Shown here piece after piece: positions 7,178 through 15,815 of a DNA stretch of 21,651 nucleotides (its first letter is position 1; each line of letters starts with the position of its first letter). Under the pieces are notes generated by a model. It was not told where the DNA came from. It ran no database searches and saw only the letters and a program-made list of their open reading frames with translations. Position numbers and translations under genes: made by a program. The DNA comes from Candidatus Schekmanbacteria bacterium (GTDB lineage Bacteria > CSSED10-310 > JACPHN01): positions 1 to 21,651 of the forward strand of contig JACPHN010000074.1 in NCBI GenBank assembly GCA_016188575.1, given 5' to 3'.

Positions 7178-8539
7178 ATGCTTCGCAAGCGCGTATTTTT
7201 CTCGATAGTCCTTTCGGTGTTCGTGTCAGCTTTGCTCTGCCCACCTGCTCATGGACACGACCGCACCGGGTCGAGCCCGGGAGGGTTGAAGCGTATCGAT
7301 CGTTTGGCGCTGCTTCTCATCACCTTGTACGGCGAGGAGGGGCTGGCGGTAGACAGCCAGAGCACGCTACCCGATGGCTCGGACCATACGGCCCATTTCA
7401 ACGCCGGCCAAAGAGTGTCGGCACAGCGTTTCAACTTCGCTGTCGGCAACCAGATCACAGCGGTCCCGATCCCGTCCCCCGCGTCGAGCTTCACCTATCA
7501 ATTCGATGAGGCCTCGGGTGTGTTCACGCGCTCCACGGCCAGTCTCGGGCCGATATTCGGGGAACGTGTGGAGACAATTGGCAAAGGGCGGTTCGCCATC
7601 GGGTTTTCGTATCAGCACTTCGCTTTCGAGAAAATGGACGGCGTCGACCTGCAAGAAGTGCACACGGTGTTTCAGCACGACGACCCTGCCCCCGGTGGGC
7701 GCGCCGACGTGGTGACGACGGAGACCTCACTCGATGCGAAGGTGGACAGGTTCACGACCCTGCTGTCGTATGGGATCACGGACCGCTTCGACTTTTCACT
7801 CGCCTTTCCCCTGGTTAGGTCGTCGGTGCGCGCACAATCCGTCGCGACGATACAGCGCATCGGAACGTGGAGCGACCGTACGATCCATTACTTTGACGAC
7901 CTTGCGCTCCCAGGGGAGCAGTACGGGGATTCGCAGACCTTTGAAAGTTACGGGAGCGCGGCCGGGATCGGCGACGTCATTCTGAGGATGAAAGGATCGC
8001 TGTGGCGGAGCGCGCACCTCGGCCTGGGCGCGGGCATGGACGTGCGGTTTCCGACCGGCGACGCGCTCGACCTGCTCGGATCGGGGTCCTTCGGAGCGAG
8101 TCCATTCGCGGTGCTGTCGGCGAACTTCGGCCGTTTCTCGCCTCACGTGAACGTCGGGTACGAGTGGAACGGTAAGAGCGTGTTGGCGGGCGATGTCTCC
8201 ACGGGAGACGAGCAGGACGCTCCCGACATCCTGCTGTTGACGGCGGGTGCCGACGCGGGCATCACCTCGTGGCTGACCGTCGCCGGCGACGTCGCGATCC
8301 GCCGCATCGATGATACGGCGCGACTGAAGACGAGCACGTTCACTGCTCTCGATGGCCAGAGCGAGTTCAAGGACTCGCATTTCGAGAGCTCGGCGGCGAC
8401 CGAGGCCGACCTGGCGCTCGGCCTCAAGGTAAATCCCGTGACCAACCTGCTGTTTGTGGCCAACGTCACCGTGGCGCTGGACGATGCCGGCCTGCGGAGC
8501 GACTTCACGCCCGTTATTGGCCTGCAGTACACGTTTTGA
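7178..8539 (+). CDS. Predicted outer-membrane beta-barrel protein
   Basis: A 453-residue exported protein. Residues 1-26 are a clear signal peptide (MLRKR, a hydrophobic core FFSIVLSVFVSALL, cleavage near PAHG/HD). A run of amphipathic strands follows, ending in IGLQYTF; a C-terminal aromatic Phe is the usual barrel-assembly (BAM) signal. The segment FTYQFDEASGVFTRST, then GPIFGERVETIGKGRF and GFSYQHFAFEKMDG, resembles a family of uncharacterised barrel proteins that I recall from Myxococcota, Acidobacteriota and related groups, sometimes labelled putative transporter. The ATG is preceded by AGGAAGGGG at good spacing. It lies 53 bases after the kinase gene on the same strand, so one transcript is likely. 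The downstream gene is convergent with only 9 bases between stop codons. Confidence 0.85.
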   Translation: MLRKRVFFSIVLSVFVSALLCPPAHGHDRTGSSPGGLKRIDRLALLLITLYGEEGLAVDSQSTLPDGSDHTAHFNAGQRVSAQRFNFAVGNQITAVPIPSPASSFTYQFDEASGVFTRSTASLGPIFGERVETIGKGRFAIGFSYQHFAFEKMDGVDLQEVHTVFQHDDPAPGGRADVVTTETSLDAKVDRFTTLLSYGITDRFDFSLAFPLVRSSVRAQSVATIQRIGTWSDRTIHYFDDLALPGEQYGDSQTFESYGSAAGIGDVILRMKGSLWRSAHLGLGAGMDVRFPTGDALDLLGSGSFGASPFAVLSANFGRFSPHVNVGYEWNGKSVLAGDVSTGDEQDAPDILLLTAGADAGITSWLTVAGDVAIRRIDDTARLKTSTFTALDGQSEFKDSHFESSAATEADLALGLKVNPVTNLLFVANVTVALDDAGLRSDFTPVIGLQYTF

Positions 8540-8548
8540 TGCCGAGTC

Positions 8549-10933
8549 TCACGGCTCCGCCTGCTCCGCCGCGGCGGCGAAGCGGCGGACGAGCTCCTCC
8601 TGGACCGCGGTTTCGACGGCGCGCGGCGAGCGCGCGCGACGGACCTCGGTCAACGCTTCGTCCGCGCTCGCACCGCGGCCTCTGAGCAGGCACGCGGCCG
8701 CGGTTCCCGACCGGCCAAGGCCGCCGACGCAATGGATCAGCACCGCTTCGCCCGCGTGCAGACCCTGCTCCAGCCAGCGAACGGCGGCGCGCATGTCTTC
8801 CATGTCGCACGTCTTCTGGTCCGCGATCGGCTGGTGGCGGACGGTCAGGCCGCGCGCCGCGTAGGCTCCGAGCAGCTCGGGGACGCCATATCGTTCAAGC
8901 TCCGCGGCGGTTACCAGGCAGAGCACCCGGCGCACGTCGGCTCGCGCCAGCGCCTCGAGATCCCGCTCCAGATCGCGGGCGTGGTCCCGCCGGCCGGGCA
9001 GGATGGTCAGCGCGATGCGGCCCGGGCGCGTCCACGCGGTGTCCAACCAGTCGAGGCGCAGGTCGGCCGACTGCTCGAGGTAGGCTGAAATCTTGGCGGC
9101 GCAGCGACCCGCCGTGTACAGCGCCCAGCGCTTCTGTAGCGTGCTCGATTCGTCGAAGGACAGAGTGTGAACGGCATAGCGGAGCTGGGCCACCCAGAGC
9201 TGAAACGGGTTGCGACTGGCGTGGATCAGCCCAGGGTAGTGGGCACGAAGCATCCTCACCGTCGCCCACGCGCGCTGGAGCTGCGGGAGCTCGCCCCCGC
9301 CACCCGCCGGCAGCTCTGCAGCGAGATCCCGCACCTGCATGAGCGCGTCCGTCAGGCGCAGCGCCGCCAGCAGCTCGGCATCGTCCACCAGTGGCGTCCA
9401 AATGTACAGGAGATCATTTTCGAGCTTGACGAGATCCATCAGGACGTGCGCGCGTCGGGTGTGGAAGAAGTCGATAAGCCAGACGTTTTCGTGCTCATCG
9501 AGAATGATATTGGCGCCATTGAGGTCGCCGTGGACGTACGCGTGATAGGAGCGGTCCCGGGCCCGCCGGGGAACCTGGTCGAGGGTGTGCTCGTAGAACG
9601 AGCAAACATTCGGCACCAGCTCGCCGGGCAAGATCTCCAGCGCACCGGCGCTCGCGGCGGCGGTGCCGACGAGGTTTTCGACCTGCGCCCGCACGCTCGC
9701 GGCCCAGCGACTACTGAACATGTAGGACTCGAGCAGGTCGTGCTCCTCGAGCTCGGCGGCGCGGTACAGCCGCCTGAGCTGCTCGCCGAACACGGTATCG
9801 AGGATGCGCTGGATCCGCTCGAGCGGCGCACCCGACAGGTAGCAGCGCTGCAGCGTCTGCGAGAAGGCCCCCCCCATCGACGCATATCGGTACTTGAGCG
9901 CACCGCGCTCGCCATAGTCAGCAAAATCGGCGATTTGGGGCGCGTTGTTGCCGAGCACGTCCTGGACTCGCTCAAAGGACATGCGCTCCTTGCCGATCGC
10001 GGCGCGGGGGCCGATCTTGAGCACGTGCGGAACCTGCTCGTGGCCGCGCAGGTCGATGCTGGTCGCGATCGCAACGACGTTTCCCGAGAAGCCGCCGGAA
10101 AGTGGCTTCAGCGACACGGTCCGGCAGTCGCGAAACAGGTAGCGAATCAGCGCGAGATCGGTATCCGCCAGCTCGGGGAGCGCGCCGCACAGCTCCGGCG
10201 AGCGGTAGTCCGAAGCGACGAGGGGCGCCACCCGGGATTCGCCGCCGAGGAATGCCACGAAGTCTCCCACCGAGTCGCAGACGCGCACGCCGAGCAGCCG
10301 CTGAAGCTGGTCGAGCGCTTCGAACTGGTGCTGTCGTGACGATGATGCGGTCAGCGCGGAGCAGACGGCGAGCTCCAGACGGGGATATCGGGTGCGCAGG
10401 TCGTAGGCGAGAAAGGTGACCTTGGCCTCGGTCCAGACTCCCATGATCCCCACCCGCAACGGCAGCGCAGCGTAAGGCGCCAGCGCCGGCGCGAGCACGG
10501 TCCCCTGAAAATCGCTGAGGGAAAGCGAGTCGATGACGGCGACGTCCTTGTCGTGACCATCCGGAATCGTGAAGGCGAAGCTCGCCCCTGCGGTGTTCCG
10601 CAGGCAATGCTGGCCAAAGCGCCGAAGATGTTCCTGCTGGTCCGGGTCGCTCGGGTCGTGCCAGTCGCGCAGGTGGATGATGCGGAGCTGATCATCTCGG
10701 GTCGCGTAGGCCCAGCGCATGACCTGCGCCACCGGGCCTTCGGCCGGGTTTTCACCCATCAGGCGCCGTGCTTCTGAAAAGCCAACGTGCAGGCGGTTTG
10801 GAATCGGGTCATAGCGACCAATCGGCATGACGAAGTCGTCTTGCAGACACTGGGTGAAGAGCAGCGAGGTTGCTGAAGCCGCCGCCGGTTTGACTGCAAG
10901 CTGCGCGGAAAGCGCATCACGAAGATCCCCCAT
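8549..10933 (-). CDS. Three-domain fusion: degenerate isochorismatase-like + APH-like kinase + CDKN3-like phosphatase
   Basis: A 794-residue protein. Residues about 23-215 have the isochorismatase/cysteine-hydrolase fold (LLFTQCLQDDFV with D33, HLRDWHDPSD, HCLRNTAGA, SLSDFQGT, GVWTEAKV). By motif alignment the catalytic Lys is Ser136 and the catalytic Cys is Lys171, so this domain is probably non-enzymatic. Residues about 270-610 are an aminoglycoside-phosphotransferase-like kinase: SGGFSG (279-284), K306, the HGDLNGAN loop (D470, N475) and the metal-binding D488 in LIDFFHT are all intact. The opening resembles the TCAD9 domain of bacterial conflict systems. Residues about 640-794 are a CDKN3-type dual-specificity phosphatase with HC-VGGLG-RSG (C735, R741) and a candidate general acid D705. 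The ATG at 10933 has GGAGG immediately upstream and falls 1 base after the recQ stop. The frame is open further upstream, but only as a shadow inside recQ. Kinase and phosphatase in one chain suggest reversible phosphorylation of a shared, unknown target. Confidence 0.88.
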   Translation of the reverse strand: MGDLRDALSAQLAVKPAAASATSLLFTQCLQDDFVMPIGRYDPIPNRLHVGFSEARRLMGENPAEGPVAQVMRWAYATRDDQLRIIHLRDWHDPSDPDQQEHLRRFGQHCLRNTAGASFAFTIPDGHDKDVAVIDSLSLSDFQGTVLAPALAPYAALPLRVGIMGVWTEAKVTFLAYDLRTRYPRLELAVCSALTASSSRQHQFEALDQLQRLLGVRVCDSVGDFVAFLGGESRVAPLVASDYRSPELCGALPELADTDLALIRYLFRDCRTVSLKPLSGGFSGNVVAIATSIDLRGHEQVPHVLKIGPRAAIGKERMSFERVQDVLGNNAPQIADFADYGERGALKYRYASMGGAFSQTLQRCYLSGAPLERIQRILDTVFGEQLRRLYRAAELEEHDLLESYMFSSRWAASVRAQVENLVGTAAASAGALEILPGELVPNVCSFYEHTLDQVPRRARDRSYHAYVHGDLNGANIILDEHENVWLIDFFHTRRAHVLMDLVKLENDLLYIWTPLVDDAELLAALRLTDALMQVRDLAAELPAGGGGELPQLQRAWATVRMLRAHYPGLIHASRNPFQLWVAQLRYAVHTLSFDESSTLQKRWALYTAGRCAAKISAYLEQSADLRLDWLDTAWTRPGRIALTILPGRRDHARDLERDLEALARADVRRVLCLVTAAELERYGVPELLGAYAARGLTVRHQPIADQKTCDMEDMRAAVRWLEQGLHAGEAVLIHCVGGLGRSGTAAACLLRGRGASADEALTEVRRARSPRAVETAVQEELVRRFAAAAEQAEP

Positions 10934-10966
10934 CTCACCTTCCTCCGGACGCGGGGGGAGGGAGGG
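10892..10966. repeat. Dispersed repeat, copy 2, at the recQ/fusion-gene junction
   Basis: This is the direct repeat of 4423-4492, beginning GACTGCAAGCTGCGCGGA. It covers the last about ten codons and stop of recQ (ending ALPPPASGGR). It also covers the SD, start codon and first 14 codons (MGDLRDALSAQLAV) of the fusion gene. The element therefore supplies translation signals and coding sequence to two genes. Confidence 0.8.
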
Positions 10967-12836
10967 CGGGCGGCGCCGTGCGGCGGCCCGCGACAAATGC
11001 GGCAATCGCTTCCAGAAACGCCATGCCGAACTGCTCCAGCTTGCGTTGGCCAACCCCGGTGACGCCGAGCAGCTCGGCGTCGCACGCGGGGCGCAGCGCC
11101 GCCATTTCGCGCAGCGTGCGGTCGCTGAAGACCACATACGGCGGCACGCCAAGCTCTCCGGCCAGACGCCTGCGCAGACCCCGCAGGACTTCGAACAGGT
11201 CGGCGTCCTGAGCTCCCGCGGCGATAGGGGCTCCGGGTGATGGCGTTGACTGCCGCGCGGGAACGCGGTCACGGGAAATGGAGACGAAAAACGGCACCGC
11301 GCCGCCGAGCACATCGCGTGCCGTGGGCCGCACCGACAGCGTGGGATACTCCTTTCCCGACTGCGCCACAAGCCCCTGAGCGATGAGGTGATCAAGCACG
11401 AGCCGCCAATGGTGCCGCGGCCGGTCGGCGCCGATACCGTACGTCTTGATCCGATCGTGGCCGAGCGCGTGGATCCGCTCCGTGCTCGCTCCGGCCACGA
11501 CGTCGATGACGTGCCCCATGCCGAAGCGCTGGCCGGTGCGCACGATCGCGGACATCACGATCTGCGCATCGCGCGTGGCGTCCACCGACTCGACTTCCCC
11601 CGCGCAAACATCGCACGCGCCACAGCTCGGCGGCGAATACACCTCGTCGAAGTAGCTCAAGAGCTGCTTGCGCCGGCACGCATACACCGTTGCAAAGCTG
11701 ACCATCGCCGCCAGGCAGCGGTTGGCGTGCTTGCGCTCCGCCTCCTCGGGAATCTGCTCGTTAAAGTAGCGGAGCTTCGGGATGTCGCCGAATCCGAGCA
11801 GCAGGAAGCATTCAGCGGGCTCGCCGTCGCGTCCGGCCCGACCCGTCTCCTGGTAGTATCCTTCCAGGCTGCGAGGCAAGTCGGCATGCAAGACGTACCG
11901 CACGTTGGACTTGTCGATGCCCATGCCGAATGCGATGGTTGCGACCACCACGTCGACCTCGTCGCGGTTGAACGCCTCCTGGTTCGCCGCCCGTTCTCGA
12001 TCCTCGAGCCCTGCGTGGTAGGCCACCGCGCGCACACCGTGATCTCGAAGCTGCGTCGCGGTCTCCTCCACGCTGCGGCGCGTCGTCCGGTAGATGATCC
12101 CTGCCTGCCCTGCGTGCTTTCGCACGAAGGAGAGAATTTGCTTGGCAGGGTTCACTTTTGGCCGGATGCGGTAGAACAGGTTTGGGCGATTGAACGACGC
12201 GCGCACGAGCAGCGGCGATCGCAGCCGGAGCTTGTCGATGATGTCTTCCTGGACGCGGGGCGTCGCTGTGGCGGTGAATGCGGCAATGGGCGTCCCCGGA
12301 AATCGCTCGGTCAGCGTCGCGAGCCCGAGGTAATCGGGCCGAAAATCGTGGCCCCATTCGGAGATGCAGTGCGCCTCGTCGACGGCGAAAAACGAGAGCC
12401 GGATGCGGGCGAGCGTGGCGAGGAACTGCGGCATGGCGAGTCGCTCGGGCGACACGTAGAGCAGGTCGAGGCCGCCGCGCAACAGGTGATGGCTGACCTC
12501 GTTCTGCTCCCAGGGCCACAGCGCACTGTTGAGGTAGGCAGCCCGGAGCCCGGTCGCGGTGGCGGCGTCGACCTGATCCTTCATCAGTGATATGAGCGGG
12601 CTGACGACGACGCAGGTGCCCTCGAGAAGGTGGGCGGGAAGCTGGTAACACAAGGACTTGCCCCCACCGGTGGGCATGACGACAAAGGCGTCGCGAGCCG
12701 CCAGGAGCGCACGAATCACCGGTTCCTGGTGCGCGCGAAAGGCCGGGAAGCCGAAGAGATCGCGCAGCACGTCAGTCAGTGCAGGAGGAGAGCTCGCCGG
12801 CGAGGTCGTGCCGCGGATGTCAGCGGAGGCCGTCAT
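10935..12836 (-). CDS. recQ: ATP-dependent DNA helicase RecQ
   Basis: A 633-residue 3'-5' superfamily-2 helicase of recombination and fork repair, near the usual length (about 610). The helicase core shows HQEPVI near residue 36, Walker A PTGGGKS (K60), DEAH (153-156) followed by CISEWGHDFRPDY, SAT-like FTATATP (187-193) and QETGRAGRDGEP (329-340) with the motif VI arginines. The RecQ zinc cysteines are at C387, C405, C408 and C411. A winged-helix RQC region follows, and residues about 550-625 form an HRDC domain (DLFEVLRGLRRRLA ... VTGVGQRKLEQFG). The ATG overlaps the TGA of the ABC transporter gene (ATGA), so translation is coupled. The last residues (PPALPPPASGGR) lie in the dispersed repeat and are probably an acquired tail. 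The setting between an exporter and a kinase/phosphatase gene is unusual for recQ. Confidence 0.96.
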   Translation of the reverse strand: MTASADIRGTTSPASSPPALTDVLRDLFGFPAFRAHQEPVIRALLAARDAFVVMPTGGGKSLCYQLPAHLLEGTCVVVSPLISLMKDQVDAATATGLRAAYLNSALWPWEQNEVSHHLLRGGLDLLYVSPERLAMPQFLATLARIRLSFFAVDEAHCISEWGHDFRPDYLGLATLTERFPGTPIAAFTATATPRVQEDIIDKLRLRSPLLVRASFNRPNLFYRIRPKVNPAKQILSFVRKHAGQAGIIYRTTRRSVEETATQLRDHGVRAVAYHAGLEDRERAANQEAFNRDEVDVVVATIAFGMGIDKSNVRYVLHADLPRSLEGYYQETGRAGRDGEPAECFLLLGFGDIPKLRYFNEQIPEEAERKHANRCLAAMVSFATVYACRRKQLLSYFDEVYSPPSCGACDVCAGEVESVDATRDAQIVMSAIVRTGQRFGMGHVIDVVAGASTERIHALGHDRIKTYGIGADRPRHHWRLVLDHLIAQGLVAQSGKEYPTLSVRPTARDVLGGAVPFFVSISRDRVPARQSTPSPGAPIAAGAQDADLFEVLRGLRRRLAGELGVPPYVVFSDRTLREMAALRPACDAELLGVTGVGQRKLEQFGMAFLEAIAAFVAGRRTAPPALPPPASGGR

Positions 12837-14620
12837 GCCTGGCTCACCACCTGTGGCGCCCCGACTGTGATCGCCTTGCCTCCCTGAATGGAAAGAATCT
12901 GGTCGGCCTCGCGCAGGAAGTGGACGCGGTGGGTGATGAAGACGACCGTCATTCGGCCTCGCAGGAGGCGCACGGCGTCGAGGATTTTCCGCTCGCTGTC
13001 GACGTCCAGCGCGCTGGTCGCCTCGTCCAGAATGAGCAGGCGCGGGCGCCGCAACAACGCGCGGGCGAGCGCCAGGCGCTGCCGCTCCCCCCCCGACAGG
13101 CGTGAGCCGCGGTCACCGACCACGGAGTCCTGGCCCGCCGGAAGCTGGCGGACGAAGTCCGCCGCGGCCGCGCGATCCAGCGACTCCCAAATTTCCTCAT
13201 CCGTCGCATCCGGGCTCGCCCACCGGAGGTTGGCGCGGATCGTATCGTGAGAGAGAAACGTCTCTTGCGGAACGTAGCCGAGCCCGGCCCGCCAGGACGC
13301 GACCCGTTCGGCGACCAGCGGCCTGCCATCGACGAGGATCCGCCCGCTGTCAGGCACAAGCAGGCCCATCAACAGGTCCGCAAGTGTGCTCTTCCCCGCT
13401 CCCGACTCACCGACAATCACCGTGAAGGAGCCGGCGGGCAACGTGAAGGAAGCCTCGTCGAGCACGGCTCCGGGCGTGCCGGGGTCGTACGAGAACGAAA
13501 TACCCTCGGCGCGTAGCTCTTCTTCGAGCAGGAGTGGCGCGGCCTCCGCGGCGGCCGACACCGACCTCGGCTCCGCCATTCCGCTGGCCTCCTGGAGCGC
13601 CCGGGAATAGCTCGCGAACGCCGGGAGACAGTGGGCCAGCAGATGCAGGTCTCGCTGCAGATTCGTCGTTCTCGGGAGAATTCTCGTGAAGATGAAGATG
13701 AGCACGAGGACCCTGCTTGGGCTGGTCTGTAGCGTCGCGAACGCGAACCAGACAAGCAGTGCCAGCAGGGCGGCACCGGAAATCGAGCTCACCATGCCCG
13801 CCGTCGCATTGTTCGCCTGAAAGGCGAGCTGGGTGCCGCTGATCTCGGCCAGCGCGCTCCGGAAGGAATCCAGTGTCCGTTTCTCGGCACCAAAGCTCTT
13901 GGTCAAGCGCATTCCGGCGAGGTGGTCCGTGACCGTGCCGTAGAGGATGCGGTCTGAGGAGCTCAGTTTCGAGCCGAACAGTTCCGACCGCGAAATACCG
14001 GCGCGTTGCAAGACCAGCAGCAACCCCGCGCCGATGGCGGCGAGCGCGGCCATCGCCGGAGAAAGCGAGCACGCGGTCGCGCCGTAGATGATGAGCATGG
14101 AGGATTCGACGATGACGCGGAGGAGCAAAGACGTCCCATGCCCGATCCGCCGGACATCGGAGGTCAAAGTTTGCACGAAATCGCTTTGCCGGCTGCGGAG
14201 AAAGTAGCGCCACGAGGCGCTTGCCAGGGCCGCGTAGTAGCGTCTGGACAGGTGCTCGGTCAGGCCGATCTGAATCCGCCCGCCGGCAACCGCTTCCGCG
14301 CGGAGCAGCAATCCCCGCAGCGCCACCAGAGCGACGAACAGGGCGAGCACATTGGGCAGCGAGGCGCGCATGCCGGCAAGCTCGAAGAGCGGCGTCAGCG
14401 CGCTTGAACGGGCGGAGCCCGGGCCGCCACCCGTGACTCCGGTCAGCTCGAGCAGCGGCACCAGCAGCACGAGGCCGATACCTTCGGTAACCGCGGAGGC
14501 CATGGTCAGAGCCAGCCACCAGGCAACGCGGCGCCCGCCGTAGCCAGCCACGGTGCTCAAGAACTCGATCGTGACGCGCACGAGACGGTGGTCATCGCGA
14601 TGCCGTCCCGCCTCAGACAC
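12833..14620 (-). CDS. ABC exporter, fused membrane and ATPase domains
   Basis: A 595-residue half-transporter (MsbA/type IV exporter architecture) that would work as a homodimer in the inner membrane. Hydrophobic segments lie near residues 32-58, 88-107, 165-206 and 275-312, interspersed with polar loops. The ATPase domain (about 365-595) has Walker A GESGAGKST (404-412), Q-loop Gln452, signature LSGGERQ (508-514), Walker B LLILDEATSALD with Glu533, and the switch His564 in FITHR. The GTG start at 14620 overlaps the end of the nucleotidyltransferase gene by 8 bases and the TGA overlaps the recQ ATG. In related genomes such exporters next to PF14907 proteins export modified peptides or envelope glycans; the substrate cannot be read from the sequence. 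Confidence 0.92.
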   Translation of the reverse strand: MSEAGRHRDDHRLVRVTIEFLSTVAGYGGRRVAWWLALTMASAVTEGIGLVLLVPLLELTGVTGGGPGSARSSALTPLFELAGMRASLPNVLALFVALVALRGLLLRAEAVAGGRIQIGLTEHLSRRYYAALASASWRYFLRSRQSDFVQTLTSDVRRIGHGTSLLLRVIVESSMLIIYGATACSLSPAMAALAAIGAGLLLVLQRAGISRSELFGSKLSSSDRILYGTVTDHLAGMRLTKSFGAEKRTLDSFRSALAEISGTQLAFQANNATAGMVSSISGAALLALLVWFAFATLQTSPSRVLVLIFIFTRILPRTTNLQRDLHLLAHCLPAFASYSRALQEASGMAEPRSVSAAAEAAPLLLEEELRAEGISFSYDPGTPGAVLDEASFTLPAGSFTVIVGESGAGKSTLADLLMGLLVPDSGRILVDGRPLVAERVASWRAGLGYVPQETFLSHDTIRANLRWASPDATDEEIWESLDRAAAADFVRQLPAGQDSVVGDRGSRLSGGERQRLALARALLRRPRLLILDEATSALDVDSERKILDAVRLLRGRMTVVFITHRVHFLREADQILSIQGGKAITVGAPQVVSQA

Positions 14621-15815
14621 GGCGCCACGCCCTTTTCGCGTACTTGCGCGCCAGGCGGAGCAGGCGCACGGGCGCGTGAAGCACTGTCGGAACGTGTGAA
14701 TCCGCGGACGGCAGCCAGTCTTCCGGGGTGAGCTGCAGGGGTCGCAGCAGCATGAACCTGAGCCGCCGCCAGCACCGGCTCGGAAGCTGGAGCTGGAGCC
14801 GCTGGAGCTCCAGCACCGCGGCCAGCGCTGACAGGTTGGCTTGCTCGAGGGTGCGCCGCGCCGCCGCGACCGCGTGCTCGCTCACCGCCGGCCAGCGCCT
14901 CGTCTCCCAGTAGAGCTCGGGAGGAACGGGAGTCTCCAAGAGGTGGTGAGCCGTCCAGGCACCCAGCGCCAGGAAGCGTTCGGCCCCGATTTGTCTGGCC
15001 AGCGAGACGGCGGCGGCCCAATCCAACGGCAGTCTGCGAGCGCAATACGCACCCATGACTGCCACCCATTCGAGCCGGGACCACAGGTGATACGATCCGT
15101 GGACGGCGTGAATCAGCGCGCTGTCGAGAGCGCTCGGGGCCGGCACCGCAGCCGCTCCCGCGCTGCCGACCGCCACCGCGGTGCCACGGCGAGCGACGTC
15201 CTCGAAGCGCAACGGCAAGGAGAAATGCGGCGGTGTGAGGCGCCAGTGCAAATCGACGAAAACGGCATTTGCGCCGCTGACGAACGGTTGCTCGTGATAG
15301 GTCTGCCGATATAGCCAGTCCCAGCGCCGGGGGAGCTCGACCTTTGTAGCATAGCCGGCCGCGCGGAGCACCTGCCGCGCGGCGATCACGTCGTGGGGAT
15401 GCACGAGCAGGTCGAGGTCACGAATTTGGCGGAGCGCAAGACTGCCGTACACGGCCATGGCGAGCACCGGCCCCTTGTAGCAAAGCGCAGAGATGCCGGC
15501 GCGCTCAAAGGCCGCAACCAGTCGGACCAGCTCGGCGGCCAGCAACAGGTTGCGCGCCGTGTGGCACCGCCGCTGCCGGGCCACGGTGGCGCGGGCGGCA
15601 GCGCTCACGGACAGCTCAGGGTGGTCGCCCAGGTAGGCTCCCAGCAAGGGCAGCATCCCGTGAGCTGACGCTACGCTCACCAACGCTGCCGGGTCCGGCG
15701 GTCGGCGCTCGACCTGGGCGCGCAGGCCGTCAGGGGCAGGGACACCGGCCACAGCGCGCGCGGCCGCAAGCACCAGCGCGAGCTCGGAGGACGTAGGAAG
15801 CAGGATATGGGGCAT
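14613..15815 (-). CDS. Nucleotidyltransferase family protein (PF14907-like)
   Basis: A 400-residue protein of the uncharacterised nucleotidyltransferase family. The diagnostic core is CYKGPVLAMAVYGSLALRQIRD followed by LDLLV: the KG pair at 114-115, YGS, then the metal-binding D133 and D135 (D-x-D) of the pol-beta fold. Helical regions flank it, and a conserved-looking HEQPFV ... VDLHWRL segment follows the core. Members are found in lasso-peptide and exopolysaccharide clusters, often beside an ABC exporter as here, but the nucleotide acceptor is generally unknown. The ATG lies about 50 bases from a predicted transcription start. This is the first gene of the four-gene operon that runs down to 8549. 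Confidence 0.88.
   Translation of the reverse strand: MPHILLPTSSELALVLAAARAVAGVPAPDGLRAQVERRPPDPAALVSVASAHGMLPLLGAYLGDHPELSVSAAARATVARQRRCHTARNLLLAAELVRLVAAFERAGISALCYKGPVLAMAVYGSLALRQIRDLDLLVHPHDVIAARQVLRAAGYATKVELPRRWDWLYRQTYHEQPFVSGANAVFVDLHWRLTPPHFSLPLRFEDVARRGTAVAVGSAGAAAVPAPSALDSALIHAVHGSYHLWSRLEWVAVMGAYCARRLPLDWAAAVSLARQIGAERFLALGAWTAHHLLETPVPPELYWETRRWPAVSEHAVAAARRTLEQANLSALAAVLELQRLQLQLPSRCWRRLRFMLLRPLQLTPEDWLPSADSHVPTVLHAPVRLLRLARKYAKRAWRRV

Noticed and set aside
5736-7244. Minus-strand open frame of 502 codons
   Set aside because: It is antisense to the kinase, which has clear motifs; this is a GC-rich shadow.
8540-8548. Bidirectional terminator between the convergent barrel and fusion genes
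   Set aside because: Only 9 bases separate the stops and the best nearby hairpin has a 4-bp stem without T-tracts.
9167-10339. Plus-strand open frame of 390 codons
   Set aside because: It is antisense to the kinase/phosphatase fusion and has no recognisable fold.
10934-11395. Upstream extension of the fusion gene on the minus strand
   Set aside because: It is fully inside recQ in another frame; the strong SD and ATG at 10933 and the isochorismatase motif at residue 24 fix the start.
11388-12590. Plus-strand open frame of 400 codons
   Set aside because: It is antisense to recQ, whose helicase motifs are complete.
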